The notes under the pieces were generated by a model, which saw only the letters and a program-made list of their open reading frames with translations, did not search any database and had not been told where the DNA came from. This document shows positions 25,552 through 36,724 of a stretch of DNA of 64,000 nucleotides, one piece after another; position 1 is the first letter of the stretch, and the number at the start of each line of letters is the position of its first letter. The position numbers were made by a program, and so were the translations under genes. The DNA is from Xestospongia muta (taxonomy: Eukaryota; Porifera; Demospongiae; Haplosclerida; Petrosiidae): the NCBI GenBank assembly GCA_963693285.1, contig OY848928.1, positions 2,976,501 through 3,040,500 on the forward strand. Reading direction: 5' to 3'.

Positions 25552-26349
25552 AATTTGCATCATTTTATTCAATTGTTGTGTGCAAAAAATTAGATCATAG
25601 CATGTAGTTATAAATGACTAGAGATTACACAAAGGTACAGGCTTGTTTAAAATTTTAAACCTGTACATACTGATGGAGCTGACTATAAATGATCTTAAGA
25701 CAATCTACTATATTTATTTCGTTTTCTACCAAGTCATTATTGGGAATTCTGTGACTATCACTTCCACCATATCACCACACCTTAAAAGAATCACATCAAG
25801 TTTGTTAGAGTATTCAATAAAATATGATATTATATAAACGACAAATTATATGGTAGTGAATATCTGGAAATTCATCAACTCTCATTATTATCACTTTATT
25901 ATTATTATTAGGATGGTAAGAAACCTAAAGATATGATAACAGATGACAAAGTGAAGAAACAGTTTACATTACTTTCTGAAAAGTACACAATATCTTCAAG
26001 AGATATCACTACAGTAAGCTACTTTATCTAACAAAATTGTACTTCAATACATACACAAGGTACCATTGTCTCCTGATGACCAGCCATTTACATATTCAAC
26101 TACTTCTGAATTAACTCATGAGTCATTTCCTTACTCAGAATCAACAGATTTGTTTGAAGATACAGATGTAAGTGGCATTATTAATATAATTATATCATTA
26201 TATTCAATACATACACACAGTTTCCATTATCTCCTTATGACAATCCATTTACATATTTAACTACTTCTCCTAAACCAATTCATGAATCATCTACGTATCT
26301 ATCATCTAAAAAAAGGAAATTTGAACTAAAACAAATGATCCAAATGTAA
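20465..26349 (+). CDS. Multi-exon ankyrin-repeat protein with unnamed N-terminal domains
   Basis: Exons: 20465-20867, 20937-21649, 21703-21760, 21803-21927, then single-repeat exons 22017-22109, 22455-22556, 22807-22905, 22951-23049, 23107-23196, 23246-23335, 23521-23613, 23980-24078, 24416-24514, 24567-24659, 24874-24970 and 25022-25171, then tail exons 25912-26013, 26060-26167 and 26221-26349. The N-terminal ~370 residues form two helical domains I cannot name, followed by an acidic repeat linker (STQEP motifs). Twelve ankyrin-type repeats follow, with typical TPLHHAA...DIVQTLL...GA cores; each exon is 90-102 bp (one is 150 bp) and flanked by phase-0 introns. The tail is DMITDDK..., Ser/Thr/Pro-rich, ending in a basic SKKRKFELK. 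The role is probably a protein-binding scaffold or sensor. Exon 24874 appears to have lost 2 nt and cannot be joined in frame by a canonical AG, so the gene may be damaged or the assembly wrong there. The true 3' end is uncertain. Confidence 0.7.
25172..25911. repeat. Long intron with (TA)n microsatellites
   Basis: The intron between the last ankyrin exon and the tail exons contains (AT)n at about 25469-25497 and 25505-25549. Sequence at ~25598-25850 is also present at about 9060-9300 and 26540-26780, so each tail cassette carries the same upstream intron. The AT runs translate into meaningless Ile-Tyr repeats on both strands. Confidence 0.85.
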
Positions 26350-26379
26350 GTGACATTTTTAATATATTATGTATGACAT

Positions 26380-27180
26380 TATAACAGTACTATTAGATTC
26401 TTGACTCTTACTGGCCATCTAAATTATAACAAGGTGGGTAGCATGATTATATTATGATAAAGAAGGAACTGGTTATTTGTCTAGCATGAAATACAATAGT
26501 GATCTTCGTATAGTTTGTATTGCCTCTGTTATGTCCAATTTTCAAAAAATTAAGATTGTAGCATGTAGCAGGTACAGACTTGTTCAAAATTTCAAACCTA
26601 AACACATTGATAAAGCTGACAAAATTGTATCTTAAAACAATCTGCTATATTTGTTCTATTCTCCATTAAGTCATTATTTGAGTCTCACTTTCACCATGTC
26701 ACCTGAACCTTAAAAGAATGACATCAATTTTATGAGAATATTCAATGAAAAATAATACATTATTATATAAACTACAAAGTGGGATATCTGGAAATTCAAC
26801 AACTCTTATTAATATCACTTTTACCATTATTAATAGGATGGCAGGAAATCTATTGATATGATAACAGATGATGGAGGAAAGAATGAAATTTTGCCAATTT
26901 CTGAGAAGTACTCAAAATCTTCAAGAGATATCACTACAGTAAGTTACTTTATCTAACAAACTCTTACTTCAATACGTACACAAAGGTTTCATTGTCTCCT
27001 GATGACAAACCATCTATATATTCAACTACTCCTAAATCAGTTCATGAGTCATCTACTTATCCAGAATCAACACAGTTGTTTAAAGATGCAGATGTAAATG
27101 ACATTATTAATATATTACATATGACATTATAACATTGTTAGATATCTACTGACTGTTCACCTGAACTACAACAAGGTGGG
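26380..27180 (+). other. Second, tandem copy of the ankyrin-gene tail cassette
   Basis: At 26838-26942 an open exon reads DGRKSIDMITDDGGKN...SEKYSKSSRDITT and ends in a GT donor. It is followed at ~26987-27094 by an open exon VSLSPDDKPSIYSTTP...DAD. Both parallel the exons at 25912 and 26060. Small 'L(L/T)xHLNYNK' exons follow each cassette (~26395-26433 and ~27141-27174). They could be alternative 3' exons of the ankyrin gene or silent duplicates. Confidence 0.55.
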
Positions 27181-27489
27181 TAGTATAATAATGTTGTAAA
27201 AAAGAAGGCACTGGTTATTTGTCAAACATGAAATTCTGTAGTGATCTCATGTATGCTAAAATTAACCAAACACATGAATATGTTGTATTTTCTGCCAGAT
27301 AAAGAGCTAGCAACACCTTAATTATTATATTGGTTAGTTAATGTCATTTCATATATAGGGTCAGAGTTTATCAAGACTGAAAAGAAAACTTCTAAATGCC
27401 ATATTTTGTAATTTAATTTTTTTATTGTTAATATTGTTGGTAGTATAGTAGACTGTTGAACATTAGTCACTGCTGTCAAATATAGCCAC

Positions 27490-28400
27490 ATATAACAATG
27501 TTATCATACAACTGTCAGCTTCTCCTAAAAACTTATAGCACAAGATTTCTTCAGCTCTTTGCACATTGAACCCACAAATCAACTTGGATTGTCATCTTAG
27601 ACTAATGTTCACTTATAACAGAAGACTGCCAGTTGATACTCTAGAAATTGGTGACAAACTATGTCCTATATCCACTATCTCTATTATTTCAATGTCATCC
27701 TAACCTACAACAACTTGAACTATTACTAGACACAGCTGAGAGTGTTATTGTACTATTTTCTATTCTACAGAGTAATACTAGTTAAAGCTTGAGTGAAAAT
27801 ACCAATATTGGGAGATATTTAATCATTATTGGTCCTAGTTTACAAAATATGTTAACATTTAACAAAACACTGGAATATAAAGCTTGTTCTTATGTACAAC
27901 TATCTCAGTAGTTAATTTTTATTTCCTGATAACAACAACACCTGTCTACTACATGGAGTTGATTGTACCCATTACTCTATCAGATACTAACTATAAACAT
28001 TATATTAACATATCTACCACATTTTATTACAGAATAAGCTGAAGAGTAAACTGACCACAAACCAATATTTATGATTGGTCAAATTATGCTAGTTTAATTA
28101 CATAATAACTAATTAACTATTTTTCATAGTGAAGTGGTGCCACTTGTACTTATGTGTTGTTTCACTATATCTTCTTCAGTAATTAATAGGAAATCTATTG
28201 CATTATGCTTCTTCAGTAATTAATAGGAAAACTATTGCATTATGAAGTACAAATGTTTGTCAAAGTAATAAATGTCAATACAGTGACAACAGATGTTTGT
28301 ATTAACTATGGAATAAACAGTAAATTTTAAATGTGACAGAGTTGATACTTAAGTTACTAAATTAGAAATAAAATCACTCCTGATATATACATACATTGTG
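27490..28400 (+). pseudogene. NLR LRR-region fragment 3
   Basis: It is near-identical in order to 10020-10920, including the relic of FQCHPNLQQLQL at ~27685-27720 and the 3' tail repeat at 28230-28385. A ~35-bp local duplication ('cttcagtaattaatagga...attgcattatg') occurs at 28180-28245. Numerous stops make it non-functional. Confidence 0.85.
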
Positions 28401-28435
28401 TTTATAGATCTTGTTGTACTAGTATGTAAATCATC

Positions 28436-29480
28436 TGAGATAATTATACAACAAATTAATTATCATTACTAGCAATATCTAGTATGAATTACATAATAGC
28501 ACAGGAACAGAATTACTATTAATAATATAATTAATGTGCATTATAAATCTAATTTTATAAACATATGTTGACGTACAACCAGTCCTATTATATAAGGATG
28601 TTGCAATTGCAAACCCTATTATCATGTTTGCATTTTTTGTAATGGACAGACTATTAACCATCCTTAAATTTGCTTCATTTTTTCAGAAAATGTTTTACTT
28701 CTTTTCATTACTTTTTCTTTATGTGTTTAGTCATAGTAAGATGCAATATTATCTAGATACCAAAAAGAGAAAGCTATCATTAAATGCAAACCTTATTAAA
28801 GGCAGTGATGGCGACTTATAAAAGCATTTGCTGATACAGTTTATCTTATGTATAGTAATGTATCAACAGTTACACTATAATAACACTTTACAGTCAAGAC
28901 ACAATTTAGCTAGCATGGCTCAAGGATGATCCTGGGTCTTCATTAAGGACAAAAAGGTCTACTTTTTTTCAATTCACAAGTCACTAGATATTAAGAGACT
29001 AGTGAACAATCAAGAAAGATAAAGAGAGAGAGAGAGATAGAGACCATAAGAAGATATCAAAAATTAACCTTTAGATATCAATCACTCTTTTACTGGACAA
29101 CATCTTCACTTTGCATTACATCACCATATACACCTATGAAATCATTCATATAACATTTAACAGAACATTAATGACTATACATTTAATAACATAGTCTGTT
29201 TAATGATATATTCTTAAGTAGACAACTATTCAAAGATGTCTTTCTCCATCCACAGGCATTAATAGCACTATTTGTTTTGAAATTGAACTCAAGTAAGTCA
29301 GATCATGGTCTGGGCTGAAAATCTTTATGACTAATTTCTTCCATTTGTTTTAAAGACAGTTCTTGTTCAAAATCCTCGTATTTCTTGATATATCCAGTTG
29401 GGCAACAACATGTAAATAATCTTTTAATTAACATCCAAATATAATACATAACTCAAATATAATTCATTATTCATAGCTCT
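28436..29480. repeat. Segmental duplicate of 18985-20019
   Basis: Collinear with the downstream flank of the intact NLR, but here it follows directly on NLR fragment 3. Relative to the original order, the block equivalent to ~10950-18985 (containing the intact NLR) is missing. The duplicated part includes the same minus-strand ankyrin exon-2 fragment at ~29230-29480. Confidence 0.8.
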
Positions 29481-30260
29481 GATAACCAATAATACCACGT
29501 GTCTTCAAAAAAGAAGTGTGTCGTTTGAGCTCGATAGCTGTTTTACTTCGTTAAGATAATGCATTGTAATGGTTACCCTAATTGAGGATACTCTTGAACA
29601 TCAGTCAATAAAACTTGAACATAGAATTTAAAATGTTTCAACATTTTTTAATTGCTGGATTGTTGGGTAGCTAAAAAGGCCATGAAATTCAATTTTTCAT
29701 TTGGAAATGTCTTTCTTTTGAAGCAAGTTTTCGCGTTGGGAGATTCTTGACAGAGCTAACAAAGTTTATTTACAAAGTAAAATTAGTATTTTAATATGTG
29801 CATTATTAGTATTAAATATGAGGGACAACACACGTTGACGATTATTTGATTCAGTTATAGTTGCTTTGCTTCTAATTACTAAACACTGCTGTTGTAGAAT
29901 TAATGCATTCCATCCAGTGGTGAATTCATTGACAGCCATCTTTGTTTCCTCCACCTAACCTCTCAATAACAGCAGTGAACAGTCGACAATATACTTTTAG
30001 CTCTGATTATTGTGACAATGCTCTTGTATCTCTGATATACTGTGTTTGAAGTCCATTCCTGAGATAAACTGACTCATAATACTATCATATTTGTGAGATT
30101 CATAGCTTTTCCATCTATAAGACAAGCTTGATACATCTGCCATTAATTCCTCAGATCAAGTGCTCCTTTAAGTGTAGCACATCTGAATTTGATGCTATTA
30201 CTTACAGCCTAGTATCAGTGATAGTAAAAGTATCAGCCATTAGACTTCATCCTCCTCTAT
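29300..30260 (-). pseudogene. Inverted copy of ankyrin-gene exons 1 and 2
   Basis: On the minus strand, about 30260-29760 matches ankyrin exon 1 (20465-20920), including NEFTTGWNALILQQQCLVIRSKATITES versus SEFTKEWDISIPQQECSVVRSEATATES. About 29760-29300 matches exon 2. Frames are interrupted repeatedly. It sits directly downstream of another minus-strand ankyrin copy (33062-30440), a head-after-tail arrangement repeated at 43978-45140. Confidence 0.8.
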
Positions 30261-30439
30261 ACATTTCTAATTAGTCATACAGCCAAGCAATCACTTCATA
30301 GGATATGACAGATAAGGATTAATCATTATAGACGAGTTGATGGTTTTACATTCAGTGTTATTTGACAAAATAATAAGATATTAAAGTATAAAATAGTCAA
30401 AACTTTCAAAACTTGGCATTATAAAGTAGATCTAACTGA

Positions 30440-33062
30440 TTCCTTCTTTGTTTTAATAATCACCATTGGTTCTGTATCTATAAAAAATGAACCAGTATTA
30501 AACTACCAATACAATTGTATCTTTTTTACTAGTAGGATACTGATACAAACATTAACAATACCCACCTTTTTTTCGAAGTTCAGATGGCTAGTCATATCTA
30601 ATAACAATTATAGAAAGTTAGATAAAACCCTATCATAATCATTAATTGAATGGTTCAGTCTTTATAATATCAAGATATATTCAAATAACTTTACTATTAT
30701 AAGCTCAACATTATCTAAAGTTTTTGGAAGTTATTTAAAATGTCAATCAAACATATGTACGTACAAGGTGGTGAAACCAAATTTTACAACTATATGAAAA
30801 TGCTTACGTTATATGAATGTAATTTACCTTCTATTAGATAAGGAGATGACATGTAGGTTGATGTATGATAACTAGATGATATGTCATAAGAAGATACTTT
30901 AACCTATATGAGTATATCTGGTATCATAAAAATACTTAGGAGTGAGTTAATGTTTAGTACATGCATTAATACAGTCTTACTGTAGTAGATATTAGAGATC
31001 TGGAATACTCGTGACAGTTGTCAAAAAATAGCATAGTCTCTTCCTTATTTCTGCTATAATCACCTATTACATCTTTAGGTTTCTGATCCCACTAGTAATA
31101 AAAGTAAACTATGATGATAATATTGTATAGTGAGAATGTAGTTAAAAATTTTGAAAAGCTTGTTAACTGATTTTCACAGTAAACACACATACTATGAACA
31201 CATTCACATCTAGCAGTATGATTTTCTGCAAATGAAATGATCTTTGCTTCTTTCACTCTTCAATGCTATATCTTTGTTGCAAAAAGATTAGAACTCTTTG
31301 TAGGTATTTTGAATCTTCAACACAAAAAATTAAAATTGTTGTTTTAACTGTTTTGAGCTCTTAGAAAACACTTAGAATTGGTTATGGTAACAAGGAATAA
31401 CAATTTAAACTCTGATGAAGGCTTAGTATAATGTTATCATCACAAATATGTATGTGTGTATGGTTGGACTATTACTTACTTTATCCTTGTTATTAGGGTT
31501 AGCTCCATAATTCAACAATATCCTAATGACATTGACATTGTCATCTCTAGCAGCATAATGGAGAGGAGTCTGGCCCATCTATATGGAAAAGAAATAAACT
31601 TTTATCTGTAATAGTTTATAAAGTAGTTATTTTCTATTACTGACAACAAAGTGAATAACACTTAATTAGATATATGCATTTTATTCAATTAACTTGAGTT
31701 AACATATAGAGATTAGAGAAGAGATATAGTTTATGATATACTTACATTATTAATAATGTTAGGATCAGCCCCATTATCTAATAATGTTTGAACAATATCA
31801 CAAGGATGTTCAACATTAAAAGAATCAATAGCTATATGAAGAGCAGTGTTACCATCCTATTAACAATACATGTGTTATCATTATATTCCAGTATTAGTTA
31901 TAAATTACCTTATCTTTAATGTTAGGATTACAACCTTTGGCCAACAATGTCTTAATGATGTCAACATTTCCTCCTTTAGCAGCATAATGAAAAACTGTTC
32001 CTCTTTCCTACAAGTGATTAAGAACAGACATAAAGTTTTAGTTCTTTAGAAAAATATGATATAGCAGAATATTTGGTGAGGGTTTTAATTTGGCAGTGGT
32101 AAACTTCCAAAGTAAGAAAACCATCAAATGTTTAGATTAAGATTTATCAGATTTCAATAAATTACCAAATTTAATCTGGAAAGCACAATTTGAAAGTAGT
32201 TCACAAAATTTAATCCATATCAAATTAACCCACTACACAATATAAAGGAATATATATATAACTACTTATTGTAATGTATTTATTGGACTTATAATTAAAC
32301 GTTTATACTGTTTACAATAATGGATAACTTCTAATATAATTATTGGCATTATCAATAATGACTACATTAACAAATAGTATAACAGTCACTCACTACATAA
32401 ACAGCTCTGACATCAACATCTTGTGTTAATAATTTAGTAAAAAGATCACTACAACTGCTTTGAGCAGCAGTATAAAGTTAGGTTTTATTTTTCTGTTAAT
32501 GTAATAACATTATATGTGTAGTAAAATACCTTACCTTATCCACATAATCTGTTCTAGCTCCAATGGATAATAACACATCAATAATGTCCAGTCTATCTCT
32601 AATGGCAACAACAAGATTTGAGTTGTACCAAACTGTGTAATATAAGATCAATAAGTGCATGGATATCATTGAAGATGTAATGAACAGCTTAAGACTCCAA
32701 TAATAAATAGTGGAAATTGCAGGGGTTGCCCACTAAGGTATTAAGAATTTAAAGTTTATTAGTCAAACTTACTTCATTGATATGAAATTTATTAGCTACC
32801 TCATCAATAGCCTCGACATTAGCTCCACTAGCTAATAATAACTGAACTACATTAATGTTACTATCATCTTTTTCAGCACCAATGTGAAACGGACTTTGTT
32901 TTCCAATTTATTAATGATAACAGACAACAGCTATAGCAATCAAGTTTTACTTACACTTGTACTGGTGATATTAGGATCAGCTCCCATTAATAGTACAACT
33001 TTAATAATATTATCATTTAACTTATCAACAGCAAAATGGAGGGAAGCTCTATATCCACACTG
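30440..33062 (-). pseudogene. Minus-strand ankyrin-repeat paralogue, truncated
   Basis: Ankyrin exons on the minus strand: ~33062-32956 (ASLHFAVDKLNDNIIKVVLL), ~32890-32770, ~32635-32535, ~32488-32397, ~32009-31910 (GTVFHYAAKGGNVDIIKTLL), ~31859-31747 and ~31579-31480 (TPLHYAARDDNVNVIRILL). Tail-type exons follow down to ~30440 (WDQKPKDVIGDYSRNKEE near 31090). The exon at 32488 has an in-frame TAA after KNKT, and the exon at 32635 has a 1-nt deletion. The N-terminal exons are absent upstream, where an NLR relic begins. It is therefore a pseudogene, though most splice sites remain. Confidence 0.75.
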
Positions 33063-33419
33063 TAAATGATACGATAATATTAATGTCTCCTTTAATATTA
33101 TATAAAAACATTGTCATGTCCTTTCTTAAAGATAATGTGACATATTTTTACCACAAGCTATCAAAGTATTCTAATTAAAACATTCATAAAATAAAGCCAT
33201 AACTATTTTACTTGAAAAAATATAGAGAATTTCTATTGAAATTTACTCTTTTTGGTAAAACTTGTTGGAAACAATTCTCTCCTATTGTATAGTAATGAAT
33301 ATCATGACAGAATTAATATTATCAATGACTAAAAGGGTTTTTATAGATATTTCCTTACTTTTAGAAAAATATACTTGTTTCATGTCTGTTCTAAACATTT
33401 CTAATTAAGTATCACATCT

Positions 33420-34850
33420 TATACAATATACTACTAAAAAGGGAACTATGACTGATATCGTAGGATGGGCAAGTCACTATGATTTATAGAATCAGGAGTT
33501 GAGGACGATTATTACCTGACCTTCTCTTTAGTCTTGTTTCTTTGACTTCTTCTCATTTTATTAGGTGATATTGAACTCAATCTGGATCTAAAACAGGTAA
33601 ACATTATAATATATAACTGATACAGGGACTATGTTTCATTTACTTCAATAGAATTGACATCAAGTAATGCACTATGACTTCCTGTTAAGAGTGGCTTTGC
33701 TGTTAAAGATAAATGGACTAAACTCACTAGTCTACTAGGTGTATCACTGGAGGAGAGTTGAAGCCTCAGGACAATAGTCAGCAATGATCAAGACTACCAC
33801 TTTGCTTTAGAGGAAGGTTTACAATGGTGGATTACAAACAATACTGACCCCTTTTGGGAAAAAAACTCTTGATGATTTACCATCTGTCCTGGATCTACCA
33901 TTTAAAGACATCTTTTTTTGCTTACCTCAGTTTGAAAGGAAGCAATCTAAAAATGACATTCTCTTTAAGTCAATTCCGTCAGTCTCTTGGTTAGTCAGTG
34001 AAAGAAGGTTATCTTGAACTAATGACAACATGTATAGTAGGTAGTGAGGAGAGGCATCAATTCCTTCAGAAATTTCTAGCAGTATGGGGGATAGGTAAGT
34101 ATGAGAAGACAGAGGAAATGTTTACAGAATATACTGATAATAATCACTTTAGAATATGTCTGAGTTTTGTAACAGGTCTAACTCACCTTGAACATGAGAG
34201 TTATCAACAATATTTTAACAAAGAACTTGACCTACAATGTACCATTGTTGGATTTGTCAAGTACTACTAGCCTACTCTCATTTTTAACACAATTCAGAAG
34301 CTGTTAGGCCACACCCATTTTTGTTTTCTCTAAGGCATTCTCTTTCAAGTTTTATATCAATCACAGAACACCAAATTATCTCAAATATTATCAAAATCCA
34401 TAAAGAACCACTCACTTTGTCTATATAGAATAAGATCATCACTGCTTAACATACTGTATCTTGGATTTTTCTTTATCCACTCTAAATAACAACAAATTGT
34501 TTGGAACTTAGATATCTAAATGGAAAGCTAGTGTAACTCCTTTCTAATACATTGATAGACAATATAGAGTGTAAAATAGTAGATTTAGTCTTGTAGTTTG
34601 AACAAAATGACTAAAAGACTACAAAATTATTTGTGAATTTATTTCAGTGTTATATTGTGTTAGAAACACGTACACCACAGGATGTATTTGGTGGTACATT
34701 TGTGTTACTGTACTTTATAATGCTACAACATGTAAAGATACTCCACTTCAATATAGCATACAATCATCTTCTAGAACTTGAGGAGACTATATACAATTAG
34801 ACAAGGCGTTTTATCTGAATTTGGAGGAAAGTTGATACACACTGTGTTGT
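33420..34850 (+). pseudogene. NLR pseudogene with destroyed 2A-like leader
   Basis: It starts with a relic of exon 1 (33420-33596) whose hydrophobic leader contains a stop. A 1-nt deletion in its D-I-E-L-N motif removes P-G-P (33564-33596). A Death-domain relic lies at 33648-33870 (ALEEGLQWWITNN). The whole NACHT nucleotide-binding core is deleted. Then 33998-34270 is open (EERHQFLQ...TGLTHLEHESYQQYFNKELDLQC, same as the intact NLR residues around 16850-17040), and decayed LRR sequence runs to ~34850. Confidence 0.85.
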
Positions 34851-35734
34851 AGTTTGCTTGCCATCATTGTCATCTAGTTATGACTTTGATGTCTAAATAA
34901 CTAATTGAAATCCATGTTTTTACACCTTTGTAAAGTATGTGGGTCAGTAGATTCTTTATCTGCTATAATTTCCACTAGAAGAGAGACACCTAGAGGGTGA
35001 GTACATAGTAGGTTCTATCATATGTTTTTAAAAATGATCTGGGCAAGAAAACGTTATAATGAGATGTCATTTAGGACTCTGAACACTTAAAGCAAAGAGA
35101 ATTGATTTTCATTCAGGTCGTGATCATTCCCAAACCCGATTGTAATCAAAAATTCTAAACCTACATGCATGCGAGCACATAGCTCTCCTATATGTAGCTT
35201 GTTAATAGAATTGATGCAAATTTTTAGTACAGGTTTCTCATGTCAACTAGGTTTCTCATATCAGTAGAATATAGGAAGTAGTAGTCACTGAAAATGTGAG
35301 TCAGGGAACATTATTGTCTCTGTAGTTTTGAATATTAATGAATGGTTTTAAACATATGGTGTTGTAGGCAACATTAAAGATGTTAGGGACTATGCCTACA
35401 CATCCTAGCTAACACCCCTTAATTTTGCTCAATGGTCTGACTCCATAGTGTCTGTGGAGCAAAAATGAAATGACGATATTATAACAACATTTGGTGTCTA
35501 TCAGACAAGCTTTCCATGATATATTTAACCTTAATATACACAATGCTGTTCAAACTTGATGATTACAACCTTGTATGAACCAACTACATCTAGTGCTGTT
35601 GTGATTGGTGATCCTAACTTCCATATTGCTGCATCATAGAGTGTTAATTGTTCTGTTCTTGTCAGACACACCCACAAGCAAGAGATGGATACTATTTTAA
35701 CTAAACTAACCAGAGTTGTTCATTAGAGATAGCA
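34851..35734. other. No gene recognised
   Basis: Non-coding, moderately AT-rich sequence between the NLR relic and a composite inverted repeat. No long ORF and no clear repeat was found, apart from two 'aggtttctcat' copies near 35226-35258. Confidence 0.55.
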
Positions 35735-36590
35735 TGCTATCTCTTATTCATGGCTTCAATTATTGGGCAATAAACTACAAACATTAATTTTGGCTTCTAG
35801 TTGAATTTATACATATTGAGTTAGACTATACTACAAAGATTACTTCTTGGCACTAGTTGACTTCATACAAATTAGGTTAGAGTAGTTTTTCTTTGTAGTA
35901 ACTTAGCGTATGGCTTGCATTGTATTAATGAAACTGGTAACAAAGGCCTTTGTTGAAATGACACATTACTTTTTTAAGTGGGTAATAACCTTTCATTATT
36001 TTTCAATTTTCGATTCATAAAATTTCAATTCATGAAATAATAAGTGTAGTGTATCAACACTGAATCATTGAAGTAGACCAGACTGCTGTCATCTTTTATC
36101 TTTATTTTAATATCTGTTCAATTAAATTTCAATTTATGAAGCTCTTAACTGAACAGTCTCTTTTCAGTGATGAGCCCCATTAATTGAATTTTATGTATCA
36201 AATATGAAAAAATAATAAATAGTTATATCATGCTTGAAAAAATACTGTCATTCAACCAAGACCTTGCAATTGTTTACCATAGTTTCATCAATACAATGCA
36301 AGCCGCATGCTAAGTTACTACTCTAGACAAAACTACTCTAACTCGATCTGTATAAAGTCAACTAGTGCCAAATAGTAATCTTTGTAGTAAACAACTCTGG
36401 ATAGTTTAGTCTGGCAAGATAAGAACATTCAGCTGAGACAATAACCATCTTTTCTCATGGCTTCAATTATTGGATATTAAACCCCAAAGATTATTATTGG
36501 CTCCAGTTGGCTTTGTACAAATTAAGTTAAACTAGTTTTGGCTTTGTGGTAACTCAGTATTGTGACATTAAGTAATATTAAGTAATATTG
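35735..36590. mobile_element. Composite inverted/direct repeat element
   Basis: The arms at ~35849-35950 and ~36265-36372 are inverted copies ('gcactagttgactt', 'gagtagttttt', 'atggcttgcattgtatt'). Further direct copies of the same end motif ('ttggct...agttg...aca...attaagtta') occur at ~35792 and ~36501. 'catggcttcaattattgg' flanks both sides, at ~35753 and ~36459. No transposase was seen. It reads as nested non-autonomous DNA transposons. Confidence 0.7.
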
Positions 36591-36724
36591 GTGATACTGA
36601 GTGATATTGTAGAAGCCCTCTACTTCCAGGACAACAACAAAGATCATTTGATATAAAAGATGGTTAGTTTTACATCAAGTGCAGTAGTAAGGTATATTTC
36701 TTACCTTTCACTTCTTCAATCAAG

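Noticed and set aside
25371..25593. Open frames of alternating Ile and Tyr on both strands
   Set aside because: They are translations of (TA)n microsatellites within an intron, not genes.
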